A stretch of DNA of 64,000 bases from Apostichopus japonicus (GCF_037975245.1 NC_092576.1:19554111-19618110), one strand, 5' to 3'; shown: positions 1-12,560, counted from the stretch's first letter. The notes: a model not told the origin generated them from the sequence alone. Made by a program: numbers and translations.

Positions 1-80
1 ACCCCCAGATGGCCGGAAACGGCACTTCCCGAGTGTTTTATGCTGCGAATACCTAGCCCTAAAATATAGGTCTCAAGCCT
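1..80 (+). repeat. Partial copy of a dispersed GCCGGAAACGGCACTTC module
   Basis: Positions 8-34 (GATGGCCGGAAACGGCACTT and following CCCGAG) match 12442-12467 almost exactly in the same orientation, and 49623-49640 more loosely. The following bases ending in TAAAATATAGG also match the 12490 copy. It is the right half of a dispersed repeat whose left half occurs at 265-310, 12357-12420 and 49547-49600. No coding potential is visible. Confidence 0.6.
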
Positions 81-204
81 GCAATTTCTCAGATTGCACG
101 TAAAAGTCTGTGAAAACATTGTAATTTGTATATCCGATGGTGTTTTAAGAGAGTAGCTATTACTCGTAGTGTACTCGCGAAGACGTTTTTGAGTGTAGTA
201 AGGG

Positions 205-587
205 CAGTGGCGGAGCTAGGGGTATTGGTCGGGGGGGGGGCAAGAATGGTCTGTAGGGGCGCTTTCGACACTATCTAAGCGGAGCGCCATCACAGTTTGG
301 CGCAGAGCGTACATAAAATTTTTGAGTAAAGACACTCCCTAGATTGCAGGAAATGACCCTTTCCGGGCCTTGCTAATTTGCAGATAAACGGAGAATAAAT
401 AGGTGTCGTCGCCATTTTGTCGAAAAATTACACCAACAGAATATGACAAATGTCAATAGGTATATGAGAGCGCAATAAAATAGTCAATAATCGCGAATAA
501 GTAAAAAAGAGCGCCAGCAGTCCATTTGAGTCCGTCAGGGGGGGGGGGCATCCGCCCCTGACTGTATATATGGATGCTCCGCCACTT
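205..587 (+). mobile_element. Non-autonomous hAT-type MITE with 8-bp target duplication
   Basis: The element begins CAGTGGCGGAGC and ends GCTCCGCCACTT, a near-perfect terminal inverted repeat with one mismatch at the last base. It is flanked on both sides by AGTAAGGG (197-204 and 588-595), the 8-bp duplication expected of hAT transposition. At 383 bp it has no transposase frame. Runs of G sit just inside the left end and again near the right end. The interior carries the ATCTAAGCGGAGCGCCA module with a short hairpin (GCGCCA paired with TGGCGC) that recurs at 12.36 and 49.55 kb, so those copies are probably decayed relatives. The superfamily call rests on terminus and duplication length only. 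Confidence 0.8.
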
Positions 588-595
588 AGTAAGGG

Positions 596-879
596 GATGT
601 TGAAGAACTGGCTGAAATGAGGCAAGTCATTGGCCTAAGACGAAGTTGTGTTACGCTTACCGATACTCACACTCACTGCTTCCACTTTTCACGGGGCGTG
701 AAGACGCGGTTGGGGTGACAATGTGGTCTATAGCAGGGGACGGGCCGAGGGTCCCCCAGCAATTACTAAAATTATTACACCTATATAGTATACTTGTGCA
801 TCGGACAGATCGACAAGTATGCATTGCAAAATGGGCAGATGCGTGCACGTTTCGGAGCCTTGGTAAATATTGGGGGGGC
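596..879. other. Gap with no recognisable gene
   Basis: The short open frames here have no domain signature, no splice context and no recognised similarity. The segment lies between the MITE and the next element terminus. Confidence 0.5.
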
Positions 880-963
880 TTATCATGCATTTGCCCCCTC
901 AACTTTTTCATTGGGGGGCTGAGCCCCCCCCCCCCAAGCCCCCCCCCGGTTCCGCCGCCACTG
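880..963 (+). mobile_element. Right-end fragment of a second hAT-like element
   Basis: This G/C-run-rich stretch ends GGTTCCGCCGCCACTG, matching the CCGCCACT type of terminus seen on the 205-587 MITE. No matching left terminus or target duplication could be placed, so only the end is called. Confidence 0.4.
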
Positions 964-3815
964 GTTTAAAATAGTTGAGGCTCATCACTTAAAGTGCCTG
1001 TACCTTGTAGTATAATGCACATAGCATTATTTCAGTTACTCAGATGCAACACAGAATTTGATGGGAAAAGTAAGACTTTTATGGCCTTAAATGACGTTTA
1101 TGTGTTACAAATTTCTCAAGGACATTTGGTCTTGAATGAGATCATCCAAGTGTGTTTTAGAGTTTCATTTGAAGCTATAAGAACATATTTTGGTCGAGTT
1201 ATGAGAAGTTATAAAACAACAGATTAACATTAACATTTCGAGGAGCCGATGTTATCATCAAAATGAGCTTTAATGGAGCACTCCAGATATATTGTATTTC
1301 ATGAATATTGTAGACTTAATACATAAGAATAAAGATTCTTAAGTCAAGGGTAAGATCAAACCAACGGTCTTCGCCTCAAACGTGTCTCATTTTGATTTTT
1401 TTCTTTGTCTAGGCTTATATCATTCTACTATGGTATGCCCTGATCAATATCATACAATATGGGTGTTTGCTTGGTTCACAACATTTTCCAATCCCCAACT
1501 ATCCATTGTCCCATGTTCTTCATGAGAACAAAAAAACAAAAAAACATGCGTGACAACAGCTGATTGAAGTGAATTGATATTCATTCGCTTCTTAAATATA
1601 GTCCCACAACAAAAATACATGTAGAGGGTTTGCAAGCCGCTACAAATATCATAATAAGAGGAATAGCTTGATTTTGTTTCTTGTTTGTTCATTCATTCAT
1701 TTATTTTTTCATTCATTCTTTTACCCATTTATTCATTTGCAAGGATCTTTACGAAATAAAATTTAAAATTCTTTTCTTTGCTATGATAATGTTGCAGTTT
1801 TAGTGTCTGCATTTCGTCGACTATAAATGTGAGTCAAAGCTTTGCAGAAAAATTGCTGACATATAAATCTGAGAACAGATTAAACTTGTGACGGCACATT
1901 AACAATTCTTTCGAAAAGGTGCGGTTAAAATGTGTTTGTTTTGTCTTTTTCTGGTCCAATTCCTCTCCCCTCCTTTATTTACAATCTGAGTTTAAAATAA
2001 TTGCGGTTATTGAGGTTTTCCTTTATCTATAGAAGATCGAGGGTCTTCATTTTCATGACAGTTTTGTCACAGAATACAAACCGCTGCAACTGAGTATAGG
2101 ATATTCTACGGAGTTGTATATTTAATTATAATGGCGATATTCTGAAAACAAGTGAAGCTTGCAATTTGGACCCTGAATTCTCCGGCGCAGTATACTTAGA
2201 TTTGATGGTATATCTTGTATGACATAAATTATTTTAGTGCTATCACTACATTCGGAAAGTAATATGTGGCTAATTGATTTCTTCTTTTTTGAAATGGAAG
2301 GAATATAATTACTAGATATTATATATATATTTTTTTTTAAAAGGAGGGGATATGGCGCTGATGTCGGATACGGGGTGCAATAAGAAGAGCAACAAATAAA
2401 TTTAATAAAGTGGAATTTTATAGACGTAAAATGATACATTCTGAGGCTATTTCGGTCTATGAGGAGTTCTATCCGCAAGATTGTTCTAATAACTAGTTTT
2501 TAATGTTTTGGTGGAGTTGGAAAGGTATACCACACCCCTCACCCCTCGACCCATATATCCCCCCCCCCCAGATTCTACACTGATTTTAGATTCCCTAAGC
2601 TGAAATTTTAGTCTATAGTTTGTAATACCACCCTCCCCTCCCCAACCTTCCTCCCCATCATCCTCCCCTACATGTAAATAAGACCCTACCGGGTTCTGCA
2701 TCGGAACCGATTAAGATAGCTCCTTTTTTTTATCACAGATTATAGAAGCCTATAGTACAATTTACCGTCTGTCGCTGTCATAAGGCTGTTTTCGCATTTG
2801 GATTTTACAGTGTCTACAAACACTTGGCATTTATTTTGTTACGATTGTTGGAAAATTCAACCAAATGTCAATAGCTAAAATTTGTTCATACTTCGTTTAA
2901 ACGATAAGTTTTTCCCTGAAAGTAAGGGGGTGTCCCTCCCCACCCCCTCCCCCATAAGTGGCTTACAACAAGAAGAAAACAGAGGAATGTCATAAATTCC
3001 AAAGAAATTTTGGATTTATTACTCTTTCTGACCAAGTAATTTTGTGCTTGAAAATTGTTTGGAGAGAACACGTAATATTGTGTTTTCATATGAGTTTTCT
3101 ACCCAATAATAGTTAATCCCCTTCTCACGAGGAATACCCTCCTAAGCAATCAGTAGTAGGTATTTTGAGTGACTATAGGCATATGCAAAACGATCAATAC
3201 GTGATTGTGTCAGTGTCCAAAGTGGTTTCCATATAGAATTTCTCTTTACAATACTTTGAATCTATATCGTAGGCCTATATATAACTTTAGAAAAACAACC
3301 TCAGATGAGCTTTACAAGTGATTTTAAAATTCTTGTTGACTTAAACTGATAAGTATATTTGACATATTTGGTAATGACTATCTATTGTTTTCGTCATTTT
3401 TTTCTTCTCATATTTAAAGTATCTTTTGTTATTTACCATAAAACGCCCACCATGACAAAAGGAAAAAATATAAATTGTAAATTGCTTCACGGAATACCAC
3501 AGCTTCAGTGTATCCAGGGTTGGGCTTTTCATGTGAACCTATATAATTGTGCTAAGTTGCATTGTCATTTTAACTTAATAATAATAAATTGCGAGACTAG
3601 GTGCAGCATGTACAGGTCATAATCCCGGATCCTTGTAAATGATTAGAAAAGAAAAAAGACAAAACAACCATTTTTTTCATAAATTTTTAGCTCTTGCATG
3701 GGTTTGGTAAAAAAAATGTTCAAATGACTGCTCACGATAAATGAACAGGTTGCGGGAATAAGTTTGTTTTGTGTCGAATGGTAATTGTTTTTATTTAACA
3801 TATTTCGATATTATA

Positions 3816-3820
<5 letters not shown>
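964..3820. other. Intergenic AT-rich DNA without recognisable genes
   Basis: I see no exon with plausible splice sites and no family motif. Local low-complexity patches are ATTC-rich DNA at about 1690-1735 and C-rich runs at about 2540-2660 and 2925-2955. The short open frames on both strands look like chance frames. Confidence 0.55.
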
Positions 3821-3850
<30 letters not shown>

Positions 3851-4406
3851 TGTATGTATGTATGTATGTATGTATGTATGTATGTATGTATGTATGTATG
3901 TATGTATGTATGTATGTATGTATGTATGTATGTATGTATGTATGTATGTATGTATGTATGTATGTATGTATGTATGTATGTATGTATGTATGTATGTATG
4001 TATGTATGTATGTATGTATGTATGTATGTATGTATGTATGTATGTATGTATGTATGTATGTATGTATGTATGTATGTATGTATGTATGTATGTATGTATG
4101 TATGTATGTATGTATGTATGTATGTATGTATGTATGTATGTATGTATGTATGTATGTATGTATGTATGTATGTATGTATGTATGTATGTATGTATGTATG
4201 TATGTATGTATGTATGTATGTATGTATGTATGTATGTATGTATGTATGTATGTATGTATGTATGTATGTATGTATGTATGTATGTATGTATGTATGTATG
4301 TATGTATGTATGTATGTATGTATGTATGTATGTATGTATGTATGTATGTATGTATGTATGTATGTATGTATGTATGTATGTATGCGTGTATGTATGTGTG
4401 TGTGTG
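3821..4406 (+). repeat. (TATG)n microsatellite, about 580 bp
   Basis: About 140 uninterrupted tetranucleotide units run from 3821 to about 4384 and degrade into TGTGTG at the right edge. A tetranucleotide with no stop in any forward frame produces open frames in all three (repeating MYVC); these are not genes. Confidence 0.97.
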
Positions 4407-5205
4407 GGTGAGTGTGTTTAGCTTAGTGTCAAGATTATTTTGTGCGTACGTCCCTACACCAACAAACTTTGGTATTAGGAATGCATTTGTATGTATGTAA
4501 GAATGAGGCTGCCAGAGGCACATAACCAGAGGTATGAGTGGTTATGTGATCTTTTTTGATAACTATTGGATATCAATTAACTATTGGTCTAATCTTCCCC
4601 GACTGAATTTATCGCATACATCCTGAACGTCCTTTCCCAAAGAACAATGAAGGCGGGGATGGTCCTGCCCCCCCCACCCTTCCCTTGCGTACATCGATTT
4701 CGTTTATTTAAATATTGTTCTTGCAGTTTACGACCCATAATGAACAATTCTCAAACAAATTCGTTCCTTATTTGGGATGTTTTAAATAAGCCGATCCATA
4801 AGGCTTTCATAGATATCGTTTATAAATGTCACTGTCGCAAAAATGTAACGATTATATAGACAGAGAGATACAAGGATTCTCGAGATGCGTTTTCCCAGTT
4901 TTACAAAACCTCTACAAGATAATGGAGACGTTTTCTGTTCGTGTTATCATATGATTGTTTGGGAAGCGGATAAAACTTACATTTGTGTCGAATGTGATTT
5001 AACGACAGCCACCGGCAACCATTAACACAATTTCTTGGCATTTTCTTGTAATTTAAGTTAACATCATTTGACAAGAAATAGGCTTTTATGTTCTTTTGAC
5101 AGGATAAAAAATACCCAACATGCCAAAACCAATGAACTTAGCTAGGCCTTCCTCAAAAATACCCATAGCATAGTAGTTAAAACAACACTGAAGCAGTAAC
5201 AAACA
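4407..5205. other. Intergenic DNA, nothing recognised
   Basis: This is AT-rich sequence with a short C run at 4669-4680. No splice-flanked frame or RNA gene was seen. Confidence 0.5.
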
Positions 5206-5245
5206 GGGGCGGAGGAACTAGGGGCGCATGGGGGAAACGAACGTG
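5206..5245 (+). mobile_element. Possible element terminus (GGGGCGGAGGAACTAGG)
   Basis: The sequence resembles the left end of the 205-587 MITE (GTGGCGGAGCTAGGGG), followed by a GGGG tract. No partner end was identified, so this may be a remnant or chance. Confidence 0.3.
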
Positions 5246-5509
5246 CCCTTCCAGTTTTTTGAAACCGTTTTAAGATATTTACCGTTTGTACCGTCAATAT
5301 ATCTCGATAAAGTGGTAATTTTGTTTCGTTTTACAAAGTGTGTTGTCGTTAATGTGGTGTCCTCTCTACTCTTCCATACACTGCCGATACGCCTCCACAC
5401 AACATAAACATCCTTGCAAATAAAATGCACTAATTTGTTGAAACATTTACACGAAGACGAGGCGGGAATGAGAGCAGAAGGCCATTAACGTGCATATCCA
5501 TTATACTGA

Positions 5510-5558
5510 GAGCTTTTTGAACGATTGTTTACATGCTAGTAACTGGTCTCTTGCAGAG
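5510..5558 (+). other. Candidate 5' non-coding exon of the Tie-like locus
   Basis: Position 5559 begins a consensus splice donor (GAG followed by GTAAGTAA). The next usable acceptor on this strand is CTCTCAG at 6319-6325, just ahead of the signal-peptide ATG at 6355. That is the arrangement expected of an untranslated first exon. The exon's left limit is not defined by the sequence. Confidence 0.25.
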
Positions 5559-6354
5559 GTAAGTAATCTGCCTATTGTGTGTGGTTCAGTCACCGGCCGG
5601 AGGTGATTTTCAAACTTTGGATGGGCCTGGACAGTGTTGGCCGAATTGCTTGATATTAGTTGTTCGGCACAGTTAATGGATGTTCACATGTGAAACATCC
5701 ATATTCCCTTATGAGAAATTGGGATACAATATTTACATTATGCCTACACATGCACACTCATCCAAATATGAGTTTTCAGATGAAACAGTTTTTAACAAGG
5801 TTAATTAAGGTCCATAAATAACTTAATGATAACCTTCTTGTAAGTGCTATTGTCTCAAATTTGACTTTTAGCATAACAGCTCTAATACGACCAAATGAAA
5901 TGTAAATATTTATGTCAATTCACCTCACATGTCTATAAAGAATTGTTCTCACAGTGATATCATTACATGTCCGCCATGAGAAACTGATCAACTACTTCCA
6001 ATAGTGAACTTAGCATACCTGAAGCTTTCTCCTGTAAATGTTGTTTCATTCAAGTGTCATTTGTGTTTTGCGTTGAAATAATCTTTTTGGATAAATCTTT
6101 GATTTTTACCCTCTGTTTTTGAATTCTTGAAGCCAAATTAGAAATTTAAGAGATATCCTGATATAACGATATAAATAATGTCAAGCAGTTGATACAATTT
6201 ATCAGAAATGTTCTGTTTAGTGTAGATAACATCTATGGATAGTCACATGTACACAACATAGTTTTAACGAGGTTTATGATTGTCTATAGTAAATAATATC
6301 TCTTCATTTTAATTTTACCTCTCAGGTTTAGCAATTGTATTGCATGAAGAAAAG

Positions 6355-6430
6355 ATGTCTTACAAAGTACAGGTCATTGCTGTGACTACCTTACTGTTAT
6401 GGCAAACACTCCTAAGTTATGGACAAAATG
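6355..6430 (+). CDS. Signal-peptide exon of Tie-like receptor
   Basis: The ATG at 6355 opens a 25-codon exon starting MSYKVQVIAVTTLLLWQTLL and ending SYGQN plus one base. A basic residue precedes a hydrophobic core rich in L, V and T and a small-residue cleavage region, as in a secretory signal peptide. The exon ends in phase 1 at a GTAATA donor (6431). The leftover G joins AA from 9272 to make a glutamate codon, continuing directly into the Ig-like exon. An acceptor-like CTCTCAG at 6319-6325 suggests a spliced 5' untranslated region. The ATG is chosen because it is the only one giving a signal peptide in the correct phase. Confidence 0.7.
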
Positions 6431-9271
6431 GTAATATATATATTTTTTCACCAAACCCCATATTAGCAAGTCCATGCCTATACCTGTGATACGTAATGCA
6501 CTAAAGAGTAAAAACAATGAATCTTCTTCGTTTGCAGTAATAAAACGTTAAGTTTACTGAAGATTATTTAGAAATCCTTTCAGGACTATTGAATAAGCTA
6601 TGTTTTCGCGTTGGGTAATGCACGTGTTTTTTCATGCTTCTTTTCAGTTTGAAATGTTTTTCTTCAATTACCCTTTCTTTTTCTTCTTCTTTGGTAACTA
6701 TGATCTCATGAATGTAATTTATACTGGAAAGAAGTATAACTTTCATCAGTAACTTTATATTGCTATGTTTTACAGAAATTCAATCCCTTCGATCATACAA
6801 AAACGGTGAAGTGTAAATTATGCAATAACCGGGAAATTCAACATCCTGTTTCACAATCTTTATATCTTCACTGGACAGATAGCTTACAGTACTGTTTCAA
6901 CTGTATGTTTACATTACACCTTCATCAATCAACTGTCTATTATTGTATAGTGTACACCTTGATAATTATTTCTGGACTTTGAACAATCTATAGATGTTAT
7001 CATTAAACTTGATTTTTATTATAAACATTTAACAAGTACGGTACTCTCCTATGTATGCTTGGTGGAAGAACTTTGATGAATGGTGTTTAAATGTCCTTAA
7101 ACTTTAGCATGCGATGTATGCACCATTAACTTGATATAACGGGCTGTGCCTCACACTTGGGTAGGAGGAAGCAAGTTTATGCTTTGTAGAGACTACAGCA
7201 GAATGCTAGCTTCCTTATGCCTGTCTACATCAAAGGTTAAAATCATATTGGTAATTTGAAACTACATTTGAGACTTTGAAACTATATTTGAGACTATATC
7301 AGTTCCGCAGATACATCACAATATCAAACGAAAAATGATTTTCTTTGAATGCATCAGATTTAACGTAAACTTTAACTTTTGAAAGAATGCCCTGTTATTT
7401 ATATAACAATCAAGCTTGTGGCTTATGTAAAGTTCACATTTGCTTTATCCTGAATAATAATACACATATATTGTTGCAGAGGCTTAAAAGAGCAGCTTGT
7501 CCAATAAAAAAAATGTTTTAATCAGCAGTATTATTTGGTTTTTGGTTCCCATGGAATCATGACATTAAAAAAAGAAAATTGGGTATCTAACACAATTAGT
7601 AATATTGAATGTTTACATGTAGTCATGAAGAATATTTGATTAAAAATACCAAATTGTTTCAAAAACAAAAATCTAATACAATCTAAGCTAGAAAGCTTTT
7701 TTTTTTGTATTTATAAAACCAAAAATTGCCCATCCTGCGTCAGTCTACCAGTGTAAGCTACATGTTTGCAAAGACAGTGTATGCTTTTTTAATTAAATGT
7801 TAGCTCAATGAATACTGTGTACAGCAAGATACTATGTAGTGTGAACACAATGTTGTAGTATTAACTTCAGAACTGGTTTGTATGTTTTGGAATCCTTTGC
7901 AGAGGCAAAATGTTCTGTGAGATGGGGATGACGTGTGTGATGACATGTGAATGTGTTTGTATGTGAATATAGGCTATGTGAGACCCTTAGATTATAAACA
8001 CCATAACTCAAATAGTACATGATAGATTAACCTCATACCAGGGATGTGTATCGATCTCCAACGGTGTGTGCAAAATACCTATTGCATTAAATTGGTGGAG
8101 TCACATGCTGATTTTTTTTTTTTTAACGTTTTAACTGTATTAAAGGTTTAGATACAAAAAACGTACATGGTATGTAGATACAGCTTAGTGGGTACAAGAA
8201 CTGAATTGAAATTGGTACGGGTCGAAGGAAATTTGTGGTCAATAGAGGTAGTCTGAAAACCTTTAAAATACATTAAATGAAAGAGTGATCGAAGCTTGCA
8301 TGAACTTCAAACATGGCATGTAGATCAACCTTAGTGCAGAGTACAAAGGTGACAATGAACGACAAAGGTCTAATTTGCGGGTTCAGAGATATCATATTAC
8401 CATTTTAGGTAAACAAAGGTCAAAGTACGAACACCTTTTTAACCAAATAACTGCAAAAGTCAAGTTTAAATGAGTATTATACTTAGTTAGTGGATCCACC
8501 TTAGTGAGTACAAGGAACTTGTTGAGCTCTATAGAATATCAAAGGTCATTTGATGTCAACAGAGATTCAACTCTATAAAACCTTGTACAATTGATAAAGG
8601 CTGGAAGCTATTGAATTACTTTAATATTTGATATTTAGGTCCACATTAGTGAGTACCAGAATACTTTTGCTTCTTGGAAGGTCAATTATCATTTGAGATT
8701 ATTAGAAATCATAAACCTTGGAATACACAAACTTCTAAAGTGCAGCATGAATGAACTTTTTAGTTGATATGTAAGTCTAACTATTACAATCTGGGCCTTG
8801 CAGATAAATTGATGTGAGCAATGTTTAGGATTTCAAACTCTTGTACGTAAGGTTAAAGGTTCTCGAATCTAAACTGAGGCAAGGAATCACTATACCGATT
8901 GGCTTTGTGGTTTGTAAGTTAGGCTGGTTTCCTGATGCGGTATTGCAATAAATGTTAACCATCTTTTTTCTCGTTCCCTTTTTTATTATGGTTGGAATCA
9001 GAGCAAAGCTGTGTTCATGTCATAATATTTCCTGGTATAATCCTTTCTCTCTGTGTCACTGATATATTTCTCGTTTTTATGCAATAATTTCCAAAACAGT
9101 TGGGAAATATCCTAGGAAATTTGATTGCCTGATGTAATGATACAAAGTATTTGTTTTAATATCTTAGTAGAATGATATACTGTAAAATAGAGAGCCTAGA
9201 TCTGTTTTGATTTCAAAAAGCTTAATGTATTATTTCCTTTCATTGACAGTTTACATGTTATCTCTCAATAG
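6431..9271 (+). other. Intron 1 of the Tie-like locus
   Basis: AT-rich intron between the signal-peptide and first Ig-like exons. It contains no convincing extra exon. From about 8080 to 8880 it carries a degenerate dispersed repeat, listed separately. Confidence 0.55.
8080..8880 (-). repeat. Degenerate approximately 140-190-bp dispersed repeat (reverse copy)
   Basis: The phrase TAGNTNNACCTTAGTGNGTAC followed by AAAGGTCA-type text recurs at about 8180, 8320, 8495 and 8640. These are reverse-strand counterparts of units at 57.88-59.65 kb, which carry GGTGGATCTACA...AAGTATGAAGTTC and TGACCTTTGACC. Divergence between units is high, so the array is old. No coding capacity is seen. Confidence 0.5.
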
Positions 9272-9595
9272 AACCAGTAAAGATGACTTTCATGGGTATA
9301 AAGCCCTTTGAGTCTGAACATAGTAACACACACTATCAGTGTCACATAAGCGAACCCAATGATATTGCAGCGACTGCCCAAGTAGAGTCTTTCAGGACAG
9401 TTTGGACAAGGAATGATGTTGATGGAAATGTAGATCCACCAGCTCCAGTCTGGAATGATGGTGCTACCTTTAAACATTGGAGGGTAACATTGAACAATAA
9501 TGGAAATAATGATGCCTTTGGAGTGTTTGGATGTGAAGCTGCGTTAGATGGTAGGATCACTACATCGATCTCAGGGATATTTATGAGATCAGATG
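9272..9595 (+). CDS. Ig-like domain exon 1 of Tie-like receptor
   Basis: The exon lies between acceptor CTCTCAATAG and donor GTAAGT. Its 108 codons start EPVKMTFMGIKPFE and end FMRSD plus one base. A cysteine in YQCHISEP and a second in FGCEAALDG are spaced as the two sheet-bridging cysteines of an Ig-like fold, with conserved-type tryptophans in VWTRND and HWRVTL. There is no stop or frameshift. Length and phase (1-1) fit one extracellular domain per exon. The placement directly after the signal peptide matches the N-terminal domain of Tie-like receptors, but the domain is divergent and the family call leans on the EGF exons downstream. Confidence 0.72.
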
Positions 9596-10439
9596 GTAAG
9601 TTACTCACAGCTGTAGTTATAGGCCTGTCATACATTATATAATAAGATAATAATAACATTGTATTATCAAAGGGGGATGATAATTATATTTGGACATGAT
9701 TACTGGAGCAGTGTGTTCAGAATAAGTGTGAGCTTATCACTATAAGTGTCATGTTATATTGCATGTGCATATTTATAAATATATTTCCTGACAAGAACAT
9801 TTTATTGGCGAACAATGTTCTAGCTGGGAGGCAAAAGTGGTTGAAGCATTAACATAAAATAAATATTGTATTTATCATAGTGTAAGTAAGGGCATGCTTT
9901 GGTACTGCTAATTAGAATCTGGAAGATTGTGGCACTGTACCTACAACATGTCTTTAATTGCAATGTTGTAATGAGGCTGAGGATAATTAATGTGTAAATT
10001 TAAGCTTCATTATGTAGGAAGACAACGTTTCCTTGAAAAAAACAAATCAATATAACAAGCTTCATGCTCCTATGCACACATTTTGCAGGACTATGACATC
10101 AGCATTATGCTGGACCCTTTAACGAGATTCCATGCTTGACATTAGATCCCTTTGTGGATTCAGCTTGTTAATATCCAGGTAAGGCAAATGCAAGCATATA
10201 TATCCAGCTCATTTTGTATCATAATATTAAAAGTTTTACTGAATATTTTTACTGTAGAATTAATTATATTGAGTCATTAATGATTAAATTTAATATAATA
10301 AGTGATGATAATTAAACTTATTCGAAAATGATATTCTCGTCAACAGTTTGTTAAATGTTCGATTTAGTATTTAATACAATATATATTTTTACACCAAGCT
10401 AATATAACTCACGATTTGTTACAACATCCTTAATTTCAG
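9596..10439 (+). other. Intron 2 of the Tie-like locus
   Basis: AT-rich intron with donor GTAAGT and acceptor TTAATTTCAG. No further exon or RNA gene was seen. Confidence 0.55.
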
Positions 10440-10706
10440 CTGATATTGTACCCAGTGATGAGTTGGTCTCAGTAACTGCCAATGCTGGTGATACAGGTGT
10501 CAGCATTGGTATGAAGAGCACCGGGTCGGAGAATGTTGCAGACTTCAGATGATTGAAGGATAATGTAAGGAACAATGCTATTAATGGACAGGATACTTGG
10601 AGTATTAGTGGACAAGTTGAGGTAGATGATGCTGGTGTCTATGAGTGTTATAACATACATTAGAGGAGTGATGTAAAACATGGTCTAAAACTGTTGAAAG
10701 TAAGAG
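10440..10706 (+). pseudogene. Ig-like domain exon 2 with two in-frame stops
   Basis: The 267-nt exon begins ADIVPSDELVSVTANAGD after acceptor TTAATTTCAG and ends LKLLKVRG before GTTTGT. Its Ig character is clear from SISGQVEVDDAGVYECYN, the D-x-G-x-Y-x-C motif of strand F. A TGA at 10550-10552 sits where an Ig tryptophan is expected (DFR-stop-LKD), consistent with a one-base TGG-to-TGA change. A TAG at 10661-10663 interrupts NIH-stop-RSD. The donor is the weaker GT form. The exon is phase 1-1 and divisible by three, so skipping it would keep the remaining exons in frame. It is either dead or conditionally spliced out. Confidence 0.75.
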
Positions 10707-12344
10707 GTTTGTATTTGCGTATTCCAGATATGAACTGCTTATAGCCACTTAATAAGAATACGTTTGTTTCAAAGACATCCATAGTTATAATGTGCTAAAG
10801 CCCAACACGATTTTGGTTCATGACATCATAACTATATCTCTTGTCGATGAACTAAGATATTCTATTCGGTCATTTGAATATCCCAACTCAATGTCTTGTG
10901 CCTAGATGATTGATGGTTGATTCAAGTGTAAATTATTTTTACCAGATAAATCATCCCTTTTACCCATGATACAGATCATGATACTTACCTTATATAACAT
11001 TGAATGTTGTGTATTGTTATATCCTTGAAATGTGATAGATTTGGAATGTTTACTCACAGTGTTTATCCTCACTTCATCACTATTCTAAGGAAGCGCAGAA
11101 TAGGCATGCATATCGACAACTACTTACAACACTGCCAAACCATAAAAGACTGAACATGAGAATTTTACACACTTGCTCCCATCTTGCCAAAACGTCAAAA
11201 CTCTGAAACTTTGTGTTTTACGAGATGTACTTAATTTCCCAAAGTTAAAATTCTGAAAATTGTCGTTTTGAGATGCGCTCAAGGATGAATCCCTATTGCA
11301 GTACTTGGGGTAGTTTATGCTATTAAGTAACCCATTATTACTGCTTGAGTGAAATTGAGGACCTTATTTCTATAGGCAGGCTAATTTAAATTTACATAAG
11401 GCATCTGAGAAAATATATAGATTTTGTTTTAATTAAAAAAATTAATTCACTAATTTGAAATATTATGAAGAATTTATGTTGTCTGAGATGGATTACTTTA
11501 CGACCGATTTTGAATAACGTTTTAACGAGCATCCTTCACCAAAGGTAACTTGGTACAGTCTAGAAAGATGTGACAGGTGAAAGCTGCAATTACAGAAATT
11601 CTAATTTCATATAGACTAATTGGTATTGGTTACATTTCTTTATGAATATACATCTATATTATTTCTTGATCATTTTCTGTCCCCAATATATTTTTTTTTG
11701 TGTTGCATAACCATCACAAGCTAACAAGAAGCAATTATCTCTTTTTTTTTTAAATTTCAAAACAAGTATGAGAGCAAGGATAGCATGCTTGGGAAACTTA
11801 TGCATTACCTAAAGGAGAAATAAAACCTTGCCTTTTCTGCTTAGAGAATACCGCAGTATGCAGTATGCAGTATGCTCTTTTCGACAAGAAGCAACACGAA
11901 TTCTTGAAAACATTTCTTTTAACCTTAACATTCGATTGTCACCCTTGGCTTTCCCAATTTTTTTTTGGAACTCCCACAGTTCACGCTTGTTTCGTGACGT
12001 AGGCAAGCCACATATCGCATATCAACACATTAAACCCTTTTGAGCCTAACACTTCCTATGCGGCGTTCATGATAACTAAGGCAATATCTAATCATAGTTT
12101 TCTTCCAAAACACATTCCGGGCTTGGGAATTTTTGAAAAAAAGAGAACATGGATGCATTTGGACTTGACTGCTATCAACTCGAACCTTTATGAACAGCGG
12201 AGGAACTGAAACAACGAGACTTAGGGCTAGCTAAACAGATCGAACCTGTTGCCGACTTTGGTAGTTACTATGATTCTAGTATTGCTAACACTAGTGACAG
12301 TTCTGCGACTGAGGGCAACATGGTCGGCGATCCGTACTTCCGAG

Positions 12345-12560
12345 TGGGGGGGGATATGACCTTGTGGACTATCTAAGCGTAGCGCCACCATTGGTTGGCG
12401 CGAAGCGTACAAGGGAATTTGGGGATTTACAAACCCTCTAGATGGCCGGAAACGGCACTTCCCGAGGTTTCCAAGCGGCATATACCAAACTTTAAAATAG
12501 GGATATCATGTCCGAAATATTTTTTTTTTTAAATTTCGGGTGTTATTTTGGGAAAAATGC
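12345..12560 (+). repeat. Copy of the GCGCCA-hairpin / GCCGGAAACGGC module
   Basis: This is the most complete copy of the dispersed module: GACTATCTAAGCGTAGCG, a hairpin GCGCCA/TGGCGC, GCGTACAAG, then GATGGCCGGAAACGGCACTT. It begins with a G run at 12345-12353. Left-half matches are at 265-310 and 49547-49600; right-half matches are at 1-80 and 49623-49665. Inside the 205-587 MITE the same module lies between hAT-type termini, so this copy is probably a decayed element whose termini can no longer be placed. Confidence 0.6.

Noticed and set aside
994..1227. 77-codon plus-strand frame
   Set aside because: No recognisable similarity or splice context; likely chance.
3771..4523. Long open frames on both strands over the TATG tract
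   Set aside because: They are products of a tetranucleotide repeat without stop codons, with no initiation or splice context.
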